A DNA stretch of 64,000 nt from Hymenobacter taeanensis (GTDB taxonomy: Bacteria; Bacteroidota; Bacteroidia; Cytophagales; Hymenobacteraceae): positions 495,501-559,500 of the forward strand of contig NZ_CP053538.1 of the NCBI RefSeq assembly GCF_013137895.1, given 5' to 3'. The position numbers and the translations under genes are program-made. Positions 17,780 to 26,883 of the stretch are shown here, piece after piece (position 1 is the stretch's first letter; each line of letters opens with the position of its first letter). The notes beneath the pieces are model-generated. The model was not told the origin of the DNA. It ran no database searches and saw only the letters and a program-made list of their open reading frames with translations.

Positions 17780-18556
17780 GTGAGTGAGTGTGGGTAAAAG
17801 TGACTATGAGTGAAATATAAGGGAAAGAACACCTTTGTTAAGCATTCAAGCACCGAAGCCCTTTCAGAGGAGAGCACTTGCTGGGTATACATAACATCGA
17901 ACCGCAATTTATAAAAAAATCTCAATCGTATAATCCAACTTCCTGAATCAAAGCAACGCCGGCTCTTCATCTCTCATCAGCAGTTAATAATACTGACAAA
18001 CAGACACTTACCTACAATTCCTCTCCAACTTGCAAGATATCAAAAACACAGCTGCAAGTAGCATGTAATCCCAACCAGCAGTAACGGATTCTTCTCTTAT
18101 GTCTCTTGTTAGTTATTGCTGATCTAATAAAGACAAAAGAAATTAACAGGTCATATTAATAGGTATAACTTAATTATGCATCACATCTTAACAATTAAGA
18201 ATATAAGGACTTACGCGAAGAGTATGCGACCTATTTCACTTAATAAGTTACTATGACCGACAAGATTCGTCAACAGGGATCCTACGAGCTAAACAAGCAT
18301 ATACAATGAAAGAAGGACGAGTTAGAGAGTATCATGTAACAAAGGCCAACGTTTCAAATATTTAAAATATTAAATACTGCTTTTTAACAACCATTATTTT
18401 ATCCTTAGCCGACAAAAATTACACATTTGTCAAAAAACAAATGGTTTTAATTGAATCTCTTCATAACTTTCAGGTCATATAACTGAAGCCACCCAGAAGC
18501 ACTCTTCTTTTAACTTCTTTTTAACCTCCTGCTACTTTTCACTCACACCTCATTAC
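17780..18556. promoter_or_regulatory. AT-rich divergent control region between two SusC genes
   Basis: This 777-bp region has no credible gene and is visibly more AT-rich than the flanks, with many A/T runs around 18120-18430. Weak -7-like boxes sit close to each gene: TATATTTC for the minus SusC and TACTTTTC for the plus SusC. Both genes carry a CACTCACA-like stretch just before the ATG (around 17785 and 18540). The length leaves room for long leaders or operator sites. I found no recognisable riboswitch. Confidence 0.5.
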
Positions 18557-21500
18557 ATGAACAAAACATTACTTCTTGCTATACCTGTAGCTGCTTTAAG
18601 TGTAGCACAAGTATTTGCACAAACCCGCACAATTAGCGGCAGAGTAACTGACCGTGCTACCGGTGAGGGTCTTCCTGGGGTTACGGTACTCGTTAAAGGC
18701 TCAACGGCCGGGGTATCTACTAATTCAGACGGTTCCTTTACGCTGACGGCTCCTACCGGCGCTTCAGTTCTAACATTCAGCTCTGTTGGCTTTATTGCTT
18801 CTGAGCGCACCATAGGCAATGCGAGTCAAATCAATATTGCTCTCGCCGCTGATACTAAAAGCTTAAGCGAAGTTGTAGTTGTAGGCTATGGCACCCAGGA
18901 GCGCTCAGAGCTAACGGGCGCAGTAACGAGTGTGCAGGCTCAGGAATTTAAGAACACTCCCATTGTCAGCGTTGACCAGGCTCTGCAAGGTCGGGCTCCA
19001 GGCGTACAAATCTCCCAGAACTCGGGTACTCCGGGTTCTGGCATTGCTGTACGGGTGCGTGGTTCTTCTTCTATTACCGCAGGTAATGAGCCCCTCTATG
19101 TTGTAGACGGTATTCCGATTAATACGGGTAGCTACACCAACATTGGTACCGGTGGACAAACGACCAACGCTCTGTCTGATATCAACCCCAATGATATCGA
19201 ATCAATTGAAGTACTGAAAGATGCTGCTTCAGCAGCAATCTATGGTTCACGTGCTTCAAACGGCGTAGTAATCATTACCACTAAGCGTGGCAAGGCTGGT
19301 AAAACCAAAGTAAACCTTGGCTACTATACTGGCATCCAGAAAGCCTGGAATCAGCTTACGCCTCTTACTGGCCAGCAGCAAACGGAATTGTTCCTAGAGC
19401 AGCTTCAGAACCGCTATCCTATCAACTCAGCTGGTCAGATTCCTGCTTTTGGCGTGCCTTTCCGCAGCTATGCTGATGCGGCCGCATACGCTTTTGGCGG
19501 TGCTGGCTTGTCAGTAGTAGGTGGAATTTACCAAGCCGTAGATGATGGTGACGGTGTTCGTGATGTAGCTACTTTCCAGAACCCTTCAAGCGCGCCTAAC
19601 ACTAACTGGCAAAACGAGATTTTCCGGACGGCTCCTATCAGCAATTATGAGCTGACGCTGAGCGGTGGCAATAATGGCACTAGATTCTTGCTGTCAGGAA
19701 ATTATTTCGACCAAACTGGTATCGTTCTGGGGTCTGACTTCAAGCGTGGCAACGTACGCCTGAACTTAGACCATGAGGTAAATACTCACATTCGGGTAGG
19801 TACCAACTTAGGTTTAAGCCGCTCTGCGAGCAACCGTATCCAGAATGATAACAACATTAACGGAGTAGTAAGTACTGCTATTCTGGTAGCCAGCGACATT
19901 CCTAAGTACCGTGCGAATGGTACCTACTACAAGGACCCCGGTGCCTCTACTGAAAACCCACTTGCGGCGGCTAAAGAACCGTTCCTGGAGTCAATCAGCG
20001 CTCGTTTGATTGGTACTACATTCGCTGAATTTGAATACATCAAGAACCTTCGCTTCCGTACCACGGTAGGCCTAGACTACTTGACATTCCGCGATAATAC
20101 CTTCAACCCTACTACTACCAATACTGGTGCGGGTGCCAACGGCTCTGCTGTAGCTTCTTACCGCCAGGATGCCAACTTCAACTGGGACAACGTTGTTACC
20201 TATAGCAAAACCTTTGCTGAAGCTCATGACATCACGGCGCTAGTAGGGGTAAACTATCAGCAAGACCGTTTTTCTGAGTTGTTTGCTACCGCCTCCAGCT
20301 TCCCCGGCAACGACATTCGTCAGCTTTCGGCTGGTGCCTTGAAAACGGGTGCTTCTTCTTCGGCTACCGGTTGGAACCTGTTTGGCGTATTCTCGCGCCT
20401 GAACTATGCTTACAAAGGCAAATATCTGCTTTCTGGTAGCATTCGTCGTGACGGTTCTTCTCGCTTTGGTCAGGAAAACCGGTATGGCGTGTTCCCCGCT
20501 ATTTCGGGTGGCTGGCGCATTTCGGAGGAGAGCTTCATGGATGGTCTGAGCCAGATCAGCAACCTGAAGCTCCGGGCTAGCTACGGCGAAACCGGTAACT
20601 CTGACATCGGTAACTTCTCTTCTCTTGCTCTGATTGGTACGGGTGCCAACTACCTGCAACTAGGTGGCCTAGCCCCAACCCAGCTCGCTAACCCTAACTT
20701 GAAATGGGAGCGTACAAGCCAGACTGACCTTGGTATTGATTTAGGCTTCTTCAATAACCGCGTTAACTTTATTGCTGACGTTTATCAGAAGAAGACCCGA
20801 GACTTGCTGCTAGCTCGTCCGTTGGTTTTTGATACGGGTTTTGGCTCGTATACTGCCAACATTGGCAACATTGAGAACAAAGGTTTAGAGCTAGGTTTAA
20901 CTACTGTAAACTTTAACGCCAGTGAGCCCGGAGGTTTTGAATGGACTTCCAACTTCAACATCTCCTTCAACCGTAACAAGGTAACCAAGCTGTCTGGCCC
21001 GGCATCGGCCGCTGGCTTTGCCAGCTGGCTGGCTGAAGGTCAACCCCTGGGTGCTTTCCGTGGCTATCGGGTAGAAGGCATCTTCCAGACGCAGGAAGAT
21101 ATTAACGCTGTTGACGCTAACGCCAAGTCGAAAACTGGTCTCACTACCTCGGTTTATCAATCTACGCTGACCCGCCCTGGTGACATTAAGTTCAAGGATC
21201 TCAATGGTGACGGTGTAATTACTTCTGCTGACCAGGAGATACTGGGTAATGCACAGCCTAAGTTTTACGGAGGCTTTACCAATACCTTGTCATTCAAAGG
21301 ATTTGACGTAACTGCCTTCCTGCAGTACAACTACGGTAACAAGATCTATAACAACACAAAATCTTTCTCAGAGGGAATGAATGGTGTGTTTGGTCAGACT
21401 GCCGGTGTGTTGAACCGCTGGACGCCTACTAACACGAATACGGATGTTCCGCGTGCCGTTTACGGTGACCCGAACAACAACCGTCGTGTGTCGGACCGTT

Positions 21501-21757
21501 TCATTGAAGATGGCTCTTATGCTCGCCTGAAAAACGTGGTGCTTGGCTATACTTTCTCCAGCGCGCTTGCTTCACGTGCTCACGTAAGCTCACTACGGAT
21601 TTACGCTCAGGCTCAAAACCTAGTAACCTTTACCAACTATTCAGGCCTTGATCCCGAGGTGAACACTTTCAGCGGTAGCAGCATCTCTCTCGGCACTGAT
21701 TTCTTGGTTTACCCACAGGCTCGCACTATTACTTTCGGTGTTAACCTAGGCCTGTAA
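18557..21757 (+). CDS. SusC/RagA-type TonB-linked outer-membrane transporter, second pair
   Basis: The 1066-residue protein shares the layout of its divergent neighbour: signal peptide ending in AQVFAQ, a carboxypeptidase-D-like domain (RVTDRATGEGLPGVTVLVKG), the SusC signature LSEVVVVGYGTQE, and a plug with NDIESIEVLKDAASAAIYGS. The barrel ends in the aromatic-rich ITFGVNLGL. The first 100 residues are close to the first SusC, suggesting duplication of that part, while the barrels differ. The canonical VVVVGYG and LKDAASAAIYGSRASNG forms put this one nearer the typical SusC consensus. Its SusD follows 9 bp downstream. Confidence 0.95.
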   Translation: MNKTLLLAIPVAALSVAQVFAQTRTISGRVTDRATGEGLPGVTVLVKGSTAGVSTNSDGSFTLTAPTGASVLTFSSVGFIASERTIGNASQINIALAADTKSLSEVVVVGYGTQERSELTGAVTSVQAQEFKNTPIVSVDQALQGRAPGVQISQNSGTPGSGIAVRVRGSSSITAGNEPLYVVDGIPINTGSYTNIGTGGQTTNALSDINPNDIESIEVLKDAASAAIYGSRASNGVVIITTKRGKAGKTKVNLGYYTGIQKAWNQLTPLTGQQQTELFLEQLQNRYPINSAGQIPAFGVPFRSYADAAAYAFGGAGLSVVGGIYQAVDDGDGVRDVATFQNPSSAPNTNWQNEIFRTAPISNYELTLSGGNNGTRFLLSGNYFDQTGIVLGSDFKRGNVRLNLDHEVNTHIRVGTNLGLSRSASNRIQNDNNINGVVSTAILVASDIPKYRANGTYYKDPGASTENPLAAAKEPFLESISARLIGTTFAEFEYIKNLRFRTTVGLDYLTFRDNTFNPTTTNTGAGANGSAVASYRQDANFNWDNVVTYSKTFAEAHDITALVGVNYQQDRFSELFATASSFPGNDIRQLSAGALKTGASSSATGWNLFGVFSRLNYAYKGKYLLSGSIRRDGSSRFGQENRYGVFPAISGGWRISEESFMDGLSQISNLKLRASYGETGNSDIGNFSSLALIGTGANYLQLGGLAPTQLANPNLKWERTSQTDLGIDLGFFNNRVNFIADVYQKKTRDLLLARPLVFDTGFGSYTANIGNIENKGLELGLTTVNFNASEPGGFEWTSNFNISFNRNKVTKLSGPASAAGFASWLAEGQPLGAFRGYRVEGIFQTQEDINAVDANAKSKTGLTTSVYQSTLTRPGDIKFKDLNGDGVITSADQEILGNAQPKFYGGFTNTLSFKGFDVTAFLQYNYGNKIYNNTKSFSEGMNGVFGQTAGVLNRWTPTNTNTDVPRAVYGDPNNNRRVSDRFIEDGSYARLKNVVLGYTFSSALASRAHVSSLRIYAQAQNLVTFTNYSGLDPEVNTFSGSSISLGTDFLVYPQARTITFGVNLGL

Positions 21758-21766
21758 TCTCCTTCT

Positions 21767-23194
21767 TTGCAACTCATGAAAAATATTTTTTTAACACGCT
21801 TAGCTGCTGCTGCACTGCTTGTGTCACTGGCTTCTTCCTGTGATAAACTCCTTGATGTAAAGCCACAAGCCAGCTTACCCGCTGACACTGCTCTCACTAC
21901 GAAGCAAGGTGTGGAAGCGGCTTTGATTGGCGCATATGATGCTGTACAAAGCGGCAACTACTGGGGTTTGCGTTATCTTCTGTTTGCCGATATGGGCGCA
22001 GATAACGTACGCTGGACAGGTACTCTACCTAGCTTCGGGCAGATCAACCAGAACAACATCACGGCTGATAACGTGGAGTTGAGCAATATGTGGGCCTCCA
22101 TTTATAGTGGCATCAACCGCGCTAACTACGTTATTGAAGCTGCTGGTGCTCTATCTGATCCTTCGTATACCCCCGCAACTGCAATAGCTCAGGCGCGTGC
22201 ACTTCGTGCGTTTCACTACATGAACTTGCTTGGTTACTGGGGTGGCACGCCTGAAGGCTATAACAAACCCAATGGTGTAGGTGTACCGTTGCGCTTAACG
22301 CCAACTAAGGACATCAGTGATGCTCAGATTGCGCCAATTGCTCGCTCTACGGAGCAGCAGATTATTCAGGTAATCAATGATGACTTTGATTACGCTATTG
22401 CCAACCTGCCAGCTGCTTACACCAGCGCCAATAACCAGAACCGCGGGCGTGTTACTAAGAACGCCGCTATTGCGCTAAAAGCACGTTTCGCTCTGCGCAA
22501 TGGTGACTACCCAACCGTAATATCGCTTACAGCTCCTTTGCGCGATGCATCAGGCAACTTTGCCCTGTCAGCTAACTACGTGGATTTGTGGGCGCTAAAG
22601 AACCAGCAAGAGTCGGTTTGGGAGCTTCAGTTTGATGCTACCGACGCCAACTCCATTGCATTTTACTGGTACCCCACTTCGAGTGGTGGACGTAACGAAG
22701 TAGACCCCGCTACTGGCCTACCAGCTGCGCACGAGTCGGGTGACAAGCGTTTACCCGTAAACGTAAACCCTTCACCCGCTGGCACCACGCAGAAGTTTAG
22801 CCGCGTTACTGGTGACGACAACGTAATTCTGGTACGCAACGGTGAAATTGCTATTACTCGCGCCGAAGCCTTGGCCCGTGTAGGTGGTATAGCCAACCTG
22901 ACCGAAGCAGTTAAGCTGCTTAACCTGATTCGCACGCGTGCTGGCTTGGCTGCTTACGTTCTAACCCCTACTGCTACGGATTTGACTGGTCAGAATGGTT
23001 TGATTGCGGCTATCCTCAAGGAGCGTCGCGTGGAGCTTGCTCACGAAGGATTCCGGTGGTTTGACCTGCGCCGTACCGGCACAGTAATGAGCACTATTAC
23101 TTCTATTACGCAGCCTTTCCGTGTGCTGTGGCCTATTCCGCAGCGTGAAGTGCTAAACAGCTCAGGTACACTTACCCAAAACGCTGGCTATTAA
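21767..23194 (+). CDS. SusD/RagB-like outer-membrane lipoprotein, second pair
   Basis: The 475-residue lipoprotein has a signal peptide with the SSCDKLLDVKPQ lipobox (Cys25). The region ARALRAFHYMNLLGYWGG is the typical SusD helix, and the C-terminal LKERRVELAHEGFRWFDLRRTG is the RagB/SusD signature. It belongs to the canonical SusD group, unlike the SusD_2-type partner of the divergent pair, so the two systems probably handle different ligands. Its stop codon directly borders a 33-bp inverted repeat. Confidence 0.95.
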   Translation: MQLMKNIFLTRLAAAALLVSLASSCDKLLDVKPQASLPADTALTTKQGVEAALIGAYDAVQSGNYWGLRYLLFADMGADNVRWTGTLPSFGQINQNNITADNVELSNMWASIYSGINRANYVIEAAGALSDPSYTPATAIAQARALRAFHYMNLLGYWGGTPEGYNKPNGVGVPLRLTPTKDISDAQIAPIARSTEQQIIQVINDDFDYAIANLPAAYTSANNQNRGRVTKNAAIALKARFALRNGDYPTVISLTAPLRDASGNFALSANYVDLWALKNQQESVWELQFDATDANSIAFYWYPTSSGGRNEVDPATGLPAAHESGDKRLPVNVNPSPAGTTQKFSRVTGDDNVILVRNGEIAITRAEALARVGGIANLTEAVKLLNLIRTRAGLAAYVLTPTATDLTGQNGLIAAILKERRVELAHEGFRWFDLRRTGTVMSTITSITQPFRVLWPIPQREVLNSSGTLTQNAGY

Positions 23195-23195
23195 T

Positions 23196-23263
23196 TATAG
23201 CAGGTACCACACAAAAAAAGCCCTGGCAGTTGCCAGGGCTTTTTTTGTGTGGTACCTGCTATA
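23196..23263. terminator. Bidirectional terminator, 33-bp perfect inverted repeat
   Basis: Arms 23196-23228 and 23231-23263 are perfectly complementary over 33 bases with a two-base loop. Each strand shows GCCCTGGCA followed by a run of seven T. The left arm begins just after the SusD TAA, and the right arm contains the TAG of the convergent SDR gene. Confidence 0.93.
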
Positions 23264-23993
23264 CTTGAAGTTCTGTGATGCGCAGAACTACTGGTTCTAC
23301 CTCAGCTGCCGGACGCTGTAACCAGTCAATAATTTTACTAGCCACCTCATCTGGCTCGGCCAGCTGACCAGAGGTATGAAAGCCGGCAAACTTAGCCGCC
23401 TCACTAAAACGGTGCTCATCGGCACTACGGATATGCTCTTGCATGGGCGTATCAAGGATGCCTGGTGAAAGGCTACGAATCCGTACTCCAGTGCCTCTCA
23501 GGTCTTGCTCCTTTTGCGCAGTTTTGGATAGGGCATCGAGAGCGGCTTTAGAAGCTGAGTAAGCTCCCCACCCGTCTACTGCACGCTGGGCGGCGCCACT
23601 GCTGATGTTGAGAATGGTGCGTGGGATGGATAAGCCAGAATAGGCACTCAAAAATGTGTTTATAAACATGGCAGGAGCCACGGTATTCACATCAAATACA
23701 AACTCAAAGTGCTCGTTCTGGTGCTCACCTAAGTAGCCTATTTCGCCTAGCACAGCGGCGTTATTTATTAGCGTAATACTCTTAGCACCTGGCCTAGCGG
23801 AAAATACTTTGTGCAGATTGTTCTGCACAGCGAGCATGTCTGATAAGTCTAATGGTTGATGTGTGTACCGCTCATGGGTGATGGTGGCGTGCCGTGACAC
23901 TCCAAGCACCGAAGCGTCTGGCAGCTCTAGAGCGGCTTCTGCCAGGGCTTTGCCGAGGCCACGGCTGGCCCCCGTGATGATGTAGTAATGCAT
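23259..23993 (-). CDS. Short-chain dehydrogenase/reductase, benzil/sepiapterin reductase-like
   Basis: This 244-residue NAD(P)H-dependent SDR has the Rossmann motif TGASRGLGKA, INNAAVLG, the catalytic Ser in LNISSGAA, and the YSASKAALD catalytic Tyr and Lys. The SPGILDTPMQEHIR segment and overall shape resemble benzil reductase (YueD) and sepiapterin reductase. The natural substrate is unknown. It is transcribed toward the SusD gene and ends inside the shared terminator. The 40-bp palindrome upstream separates it from hslU, so it must have its own promoter. Confidence 0.88.
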   Translation of the reverse strand: MHYYIITGASRGLGKALAEAALELPDASVLGVSRHATITHERYTHQPLDLSDMLAVQNNLHKVFSARPGAKSITLINNAAVLGEIGYLGEHQNEHFEFVFDVNTVAPAMFINTFLSAYSGLSIPRTILNISSGAAQRAVDGWGAYSASKAALDALSKTAQKEQDLRGTGVRIRSLSPGILDTPMQEHIRSADEHRFSEAAKFAGFHTSGQLAEPDEVASKIIDWLQRPAAEVEPVVLRITELQV

Positions 23994-24038
23994 GTGGGAA
24001 AGGAAAAGGTGGGGTAGAGTACCTAAAAAGTACGCGAG

Positions 24039-24078
24039 AAAACAAAAGGAGGTGGCCTAGGCCACCTCCTTTTGTTTT
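24039..24078. terminator. Perfect 40-bp palindrome, hslU terminator
   Basis: The sequence is fully self-complementary over 40 bases with no loop. It has A/T-rich outer flanks (AAAACAAAAGG) and the centre GGTGGCCTAGGCCACC. It lies 26 bp downstream of the hslU stop, where a terminator is expected, and has a T-run after the GC stem on either strand. The centre is the repeated GGCCTAGGCC word. Confidence 0.85.
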
Positions 24079-24103
24079 AGCGTCATCATACTTGATTTAA
24101 AGC

Positions 24104-25513
24104 CTAGAGAATATATTGGCTAAGGTCTCGGTTACGAACCATGTCGCGCAGGCGCTCTTCTACCAATTCACGGGTGATAAGGATGCGGGCATTGGGGCCA
24201 ATCAGATCAGGCACATCAAAGAGAATATCGTTGAGCAGCCGGCTCATGACGGTGTGCAGCCGGCGGGCGCCTATGTTCTCGACCTCACTATTGACTTCAA
24301 AGGCGATGCTGGCTAAACGCTCCAGCGCCTCATCTTCAAAGCTGAGCTCTACCTCCTCTGCCTTGAGCAAGGCCTCATACTGCTTGGTAAGTGCGTTTTT
24401 AGGATCTTTCAGAATCCGATAGAAATCATCCTTGGTGAGGCTTTGCAGTTCCACCCGAATGGGGAAACGTCCTTGCAGCTCGGGAATGAGGTCGGAGGGC
24501 TTGGCCACGTGGAAGGCACCAGCGGCAATGAACAGGATATGGTCGGTGTGGATGATGCCGTATTTGGTGCTGACAGCTGAGCCTTCCACAATGGGAAGCA
24601 AGTCTCGCTGTACCCCCTCACGGCTCACATCGGGGCCTCCGCCGCCTTTACCACTACGGCTGGCTACTTTATCAATCTCATCGATAAAGATGATGCCTGC
24701 ATTCTCAGCGTGCCGGATGGCCTCATCTTTCACCTCGTCCATGTCAATTAGCTTCGCAGCCTCTTCATCAAGGAGGATCTTTCGTGCTTCCGCAATGGTG
24801 ACTTTACGCTTACGCGTCTTCTTAGGAAGCATGGAGCCGAGCATATCCTGAATGCCTGCCATAGAAGCTTCATCTAGGCCGGCTGGCCCACCAATAACGC
24901 CAATGCCAGGTGAGTTATTCTGCTGCACCCGGATATCGATTTTGCGCTCATCCATCTCTCCGTTGCGAATCTTCTCGCGAAACCGCTCCCGGGTTTTTTC
25001 ATTCAGCTCATAGTCAGAATCAGGCAGCTGGTTTCCGTCAGTGGAGCCGAAACCCACCCCCGTCTTAGCTACAGCGCTACCCGATACCGGCGGAATCAGG
25101 GCATCAAGGATTAGATCTTCAACGGCTTGCGCCGCCTGGGCTTTTACTTCCTCCTTGCGCCGCTGCCGTACCATGTTCACCGACTGCTCTACCAAGTCAC
25201 GCACCATGCTTTCTACATCGCGCCCTACATAGCCTACTTCCGTGAACTTTGAGGCTTCTACTTTGGTAAAGGGGGCCCCAGAAATGCTAGCCAACCGACG
25301 GGCAATTTCGGTTTTGCCTACGCCCGTTGAGCCAATCATGAGAATGTTGTTCGGGACGATTTCGCGCTGCATCTCGGCGGGAGCGTGCAAACGGCGCCAA
25401 CGGTTACGCAAGGCAATGGCCACATGACGCTTGGCATCATGCTGACCGATTATGTATTTATCGAGCTCAGCTACAATTTGTGCCGGCGTCAGGAACTCAG
25501 CGGAATCTAACAT
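24104..25513 (-). CDS. hslU: ATP-dependent protease ATPase subunit HslU
   Basis: HslU is the AAA+ unfoldase that feeds substrates to the HslV peptidase. The N-terminus TPAQIVAELDKYIIGQ, Walker A GSTGVGKTEIARR, pore motif GYVGRDVE, Walker B IIFIDEIDKVA and C-terminal tail LSQYIL (which docks into HslV) are all present. At 469 residues it is of normal bacterial length with an intact I-domain. hslV is not adjacent, although it usually lies next to hslU; it must be elsewhere in the genome. Confidence 0.96.
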   Translation of the reverse strand: MLDSAEFLTPAQIVAELDKYIIGQHDAKRHVAIALRNRWRRLHAPAEMQREIVPNNILMIGSTGVGKTEIARRLASISGAPFTKVEASKFTEVGYVGRDVESMVRDLVEQSVNMVRQRRKEEVKAQAAQAVEDLILDALIPPVSGSAVAKTGVGFGSTDGNQLPDSDYELNEKTRERFREKIRNGEMDERKIDIRVQQNNSPGIGVIGGPAGLDEASMAGIQDMLGSMLPKKTRKRKVTIAEARKILLDEEAAKLIDMDEVKDEAIRHAENAGIIFIDEIDKVASRSGKGGGGPDVSREGVQRDLLPIVEGSAVSTKYGIIHTDHILFIAAGAFHVAKPSDLIPELQGRFPIRVELQSLTKDDFYRILKDPKNALTKQYEALLKAEEVELSFEDEALERLASIAFEVNSEVENIGARRLHTVMSRLLNDILFDVPDLIGPNARILITRELVEERLRDMVRNRDLSQYIL

Positions 25514-25622
25514 AAGGTAAACTGGTAAACAGAAACAGGTGCCGCAGTATAGCCGGAATCACCGGGAAAGGTTTTGCTTGAGTTTGCGATAAGACACCAT
25601 TGGCAAGCAAACAGCCGAATGG

Positions 25623-26684
25623 TTACTCCTTCTTCTTAAACAACGAATTGACGTTGCGAGCTACAGTGAAATAATTGGCCGCTCCAGAGGCATGATAACC
25701 GGCGTGGGTGTAGTCAAGCTGAAACTCACTGATGCGGAGCATGGCCCCAAACGAGAACCCCGCCCCACCCGAGGTGTTGTCTAGGCGCAGCTCACGGCGC
25801 TGCAGGTGGTTGTACCCAACGCGCAGATTGAAGTTTTTGCTCAGCAGTAACTCCCCTCCTACCACAAAATGCCGGGCAATTTTATCGCCTAAAGTCTTCT
25901 TGGGTTTTATCTCGTTTCCGAACTCGTCTAGTTGGCCCCGCTGGTTAGGGTCGAGGTACACAATATCGAGCTGCTGTAGGTGGTGCGCCGAGATTGACAA
26001 CCGGAACGGCAAATGCTCTGGCTTGATAGAGGTGCCCAACTGCACATCTAGTGGCATGGGCTCACGGCTGGCTCCCTCATACGGCTTTAGCTGGTAGCCA
26101 GCATTCCTGACCACTAGGCCTACGGTAAAGTCCTTCTCTGGGTGCTTGAATAGGCCACCAACATCGGCCAGCGTTGCTACGGAATGGTTACCACTAATGC
26201 CCGAGACTGCAAGCTTCAGGGTACCGGCAATAGTGAAACTACCGCTGGTATAAGAGTCAGCCGCACTCAAAGCATACTCATTGACGGAAAAGTCGCCGAG
26301 GCTATTGCCGGCTGCGTCTACCTGCTCAAACTTACCGTAGTTCAGATAAGTCAGGCCTAGGCCTATGCGGCCGGCGTGTTTGGTGTTGAACACGTAAGCG
26401 GCGGTGCTTTGCTTGATATCGGCCAGGTAATCAACGTAGCCTAAAGCCAGACGCCCATCCATATCGGCATTGAGCAGCGCCGGATTGCCGTACAGCATTG
26501 TACCATCAGCATCCCGGGATGCTACATTCACACCGCCCAGGCCCGCCAATTTTGCGCTGGTAGGTAAGTTGAGATATGAGAATGCCTGCTGGCCACCTAT
26601 TTGGGCAACAACTGGCCTAGCTGCTCCTATAAGGAGGGCAACACTGGCAGAACCAGTTATAAAGCAGCGTAGCGGTTTAATCAT
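25623..26684 (-). CDS. porQ: Type IX secretion system outer-membrane protein PorQ
   Basis: PorQ is a beta-barrel protein of the type IX secretion attachment complex, which handles cargo at the outer membrane of Bacteroidota. After a signal peptide ending ARPVVAQ come the family features FSYLNLPTSAKLAGLGG, DADGTMLYGNPALL, and repeated barrel strands ending in YFTVARNVNSLF. I chose the ATG giving 353 residues; a start 51 codons upstream would put a non-signal stretch before a good signal peptide. No other por gene is adjacent, which is common since these genes are scattered. Confidence 0.85.
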   Translation of the reverse strand: MIKPLRCFITGSASVALLIGAARPVVAQIGGQQAFSYLNLPTSAKLAGLGGVNVASRDADGTMLYGNPALLNADMDGRLALGYVDYLADIKQSTAAYVFNTKHAGRIGLGLTYLNYGKFEQVDAAGNSLGDFSVNEYALSAADSYTSGSFTIAGTLKLAVSGISGNHSVATLADVGGLFKHPEKDFTVGLVVRNAGYQLKPYEGASREPMPLDVQLGTSIKPEHLPFRLSISAHHLQQLDIVYLDPNQRGQLDEFGNEIKPKKTLGDKIARHFVVGGELLLSKNFNLRVGYNHLQRRELRLDNTSGGAGFSFGAMLRISEFQLDYTHAGYHASGAANYFTVARNVNSLFKKKE

Positions 26685-26813
26685 TGCATCAAGATATAGG
26701 GAAACCAGGGCATCCGGTATAGCACGCCATAGGCCACCATTTATTGCGCAAACGCAGGACAATACTGGCCTAGCTTTCGCGAAAAGGAGGACGCTCTTGA
26801 TATGGCCAAGAAA

Positions 26814-26864
26814 CAGCATGAGGAATCGGAGCAGCAAGTTGCTTCTCTCTGACTCCTCATGCTG
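26814..26864 (-). terminator. Hairpin downstream of lon
   Basis: An outer 11-bp perfect stem (26814-26824 with 26854-26864, CAGCATGAGGA) encloses a second short stem. It lies just past the lon stop on the minus strand and is followed by TTTCTT, so it probably ends the lon transcript. Confidence 0.5.
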
Positions 26865-26883
26865 CTTACACCAACATAGAAAG

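Noticed and set aside
12825..23194. Polysaccharide utilisation locus
   Set aside because: There are no glycoside hydrolases, lyases, HTCS or sigma/anti-sigma genes next to the SusC-SusD pairs.
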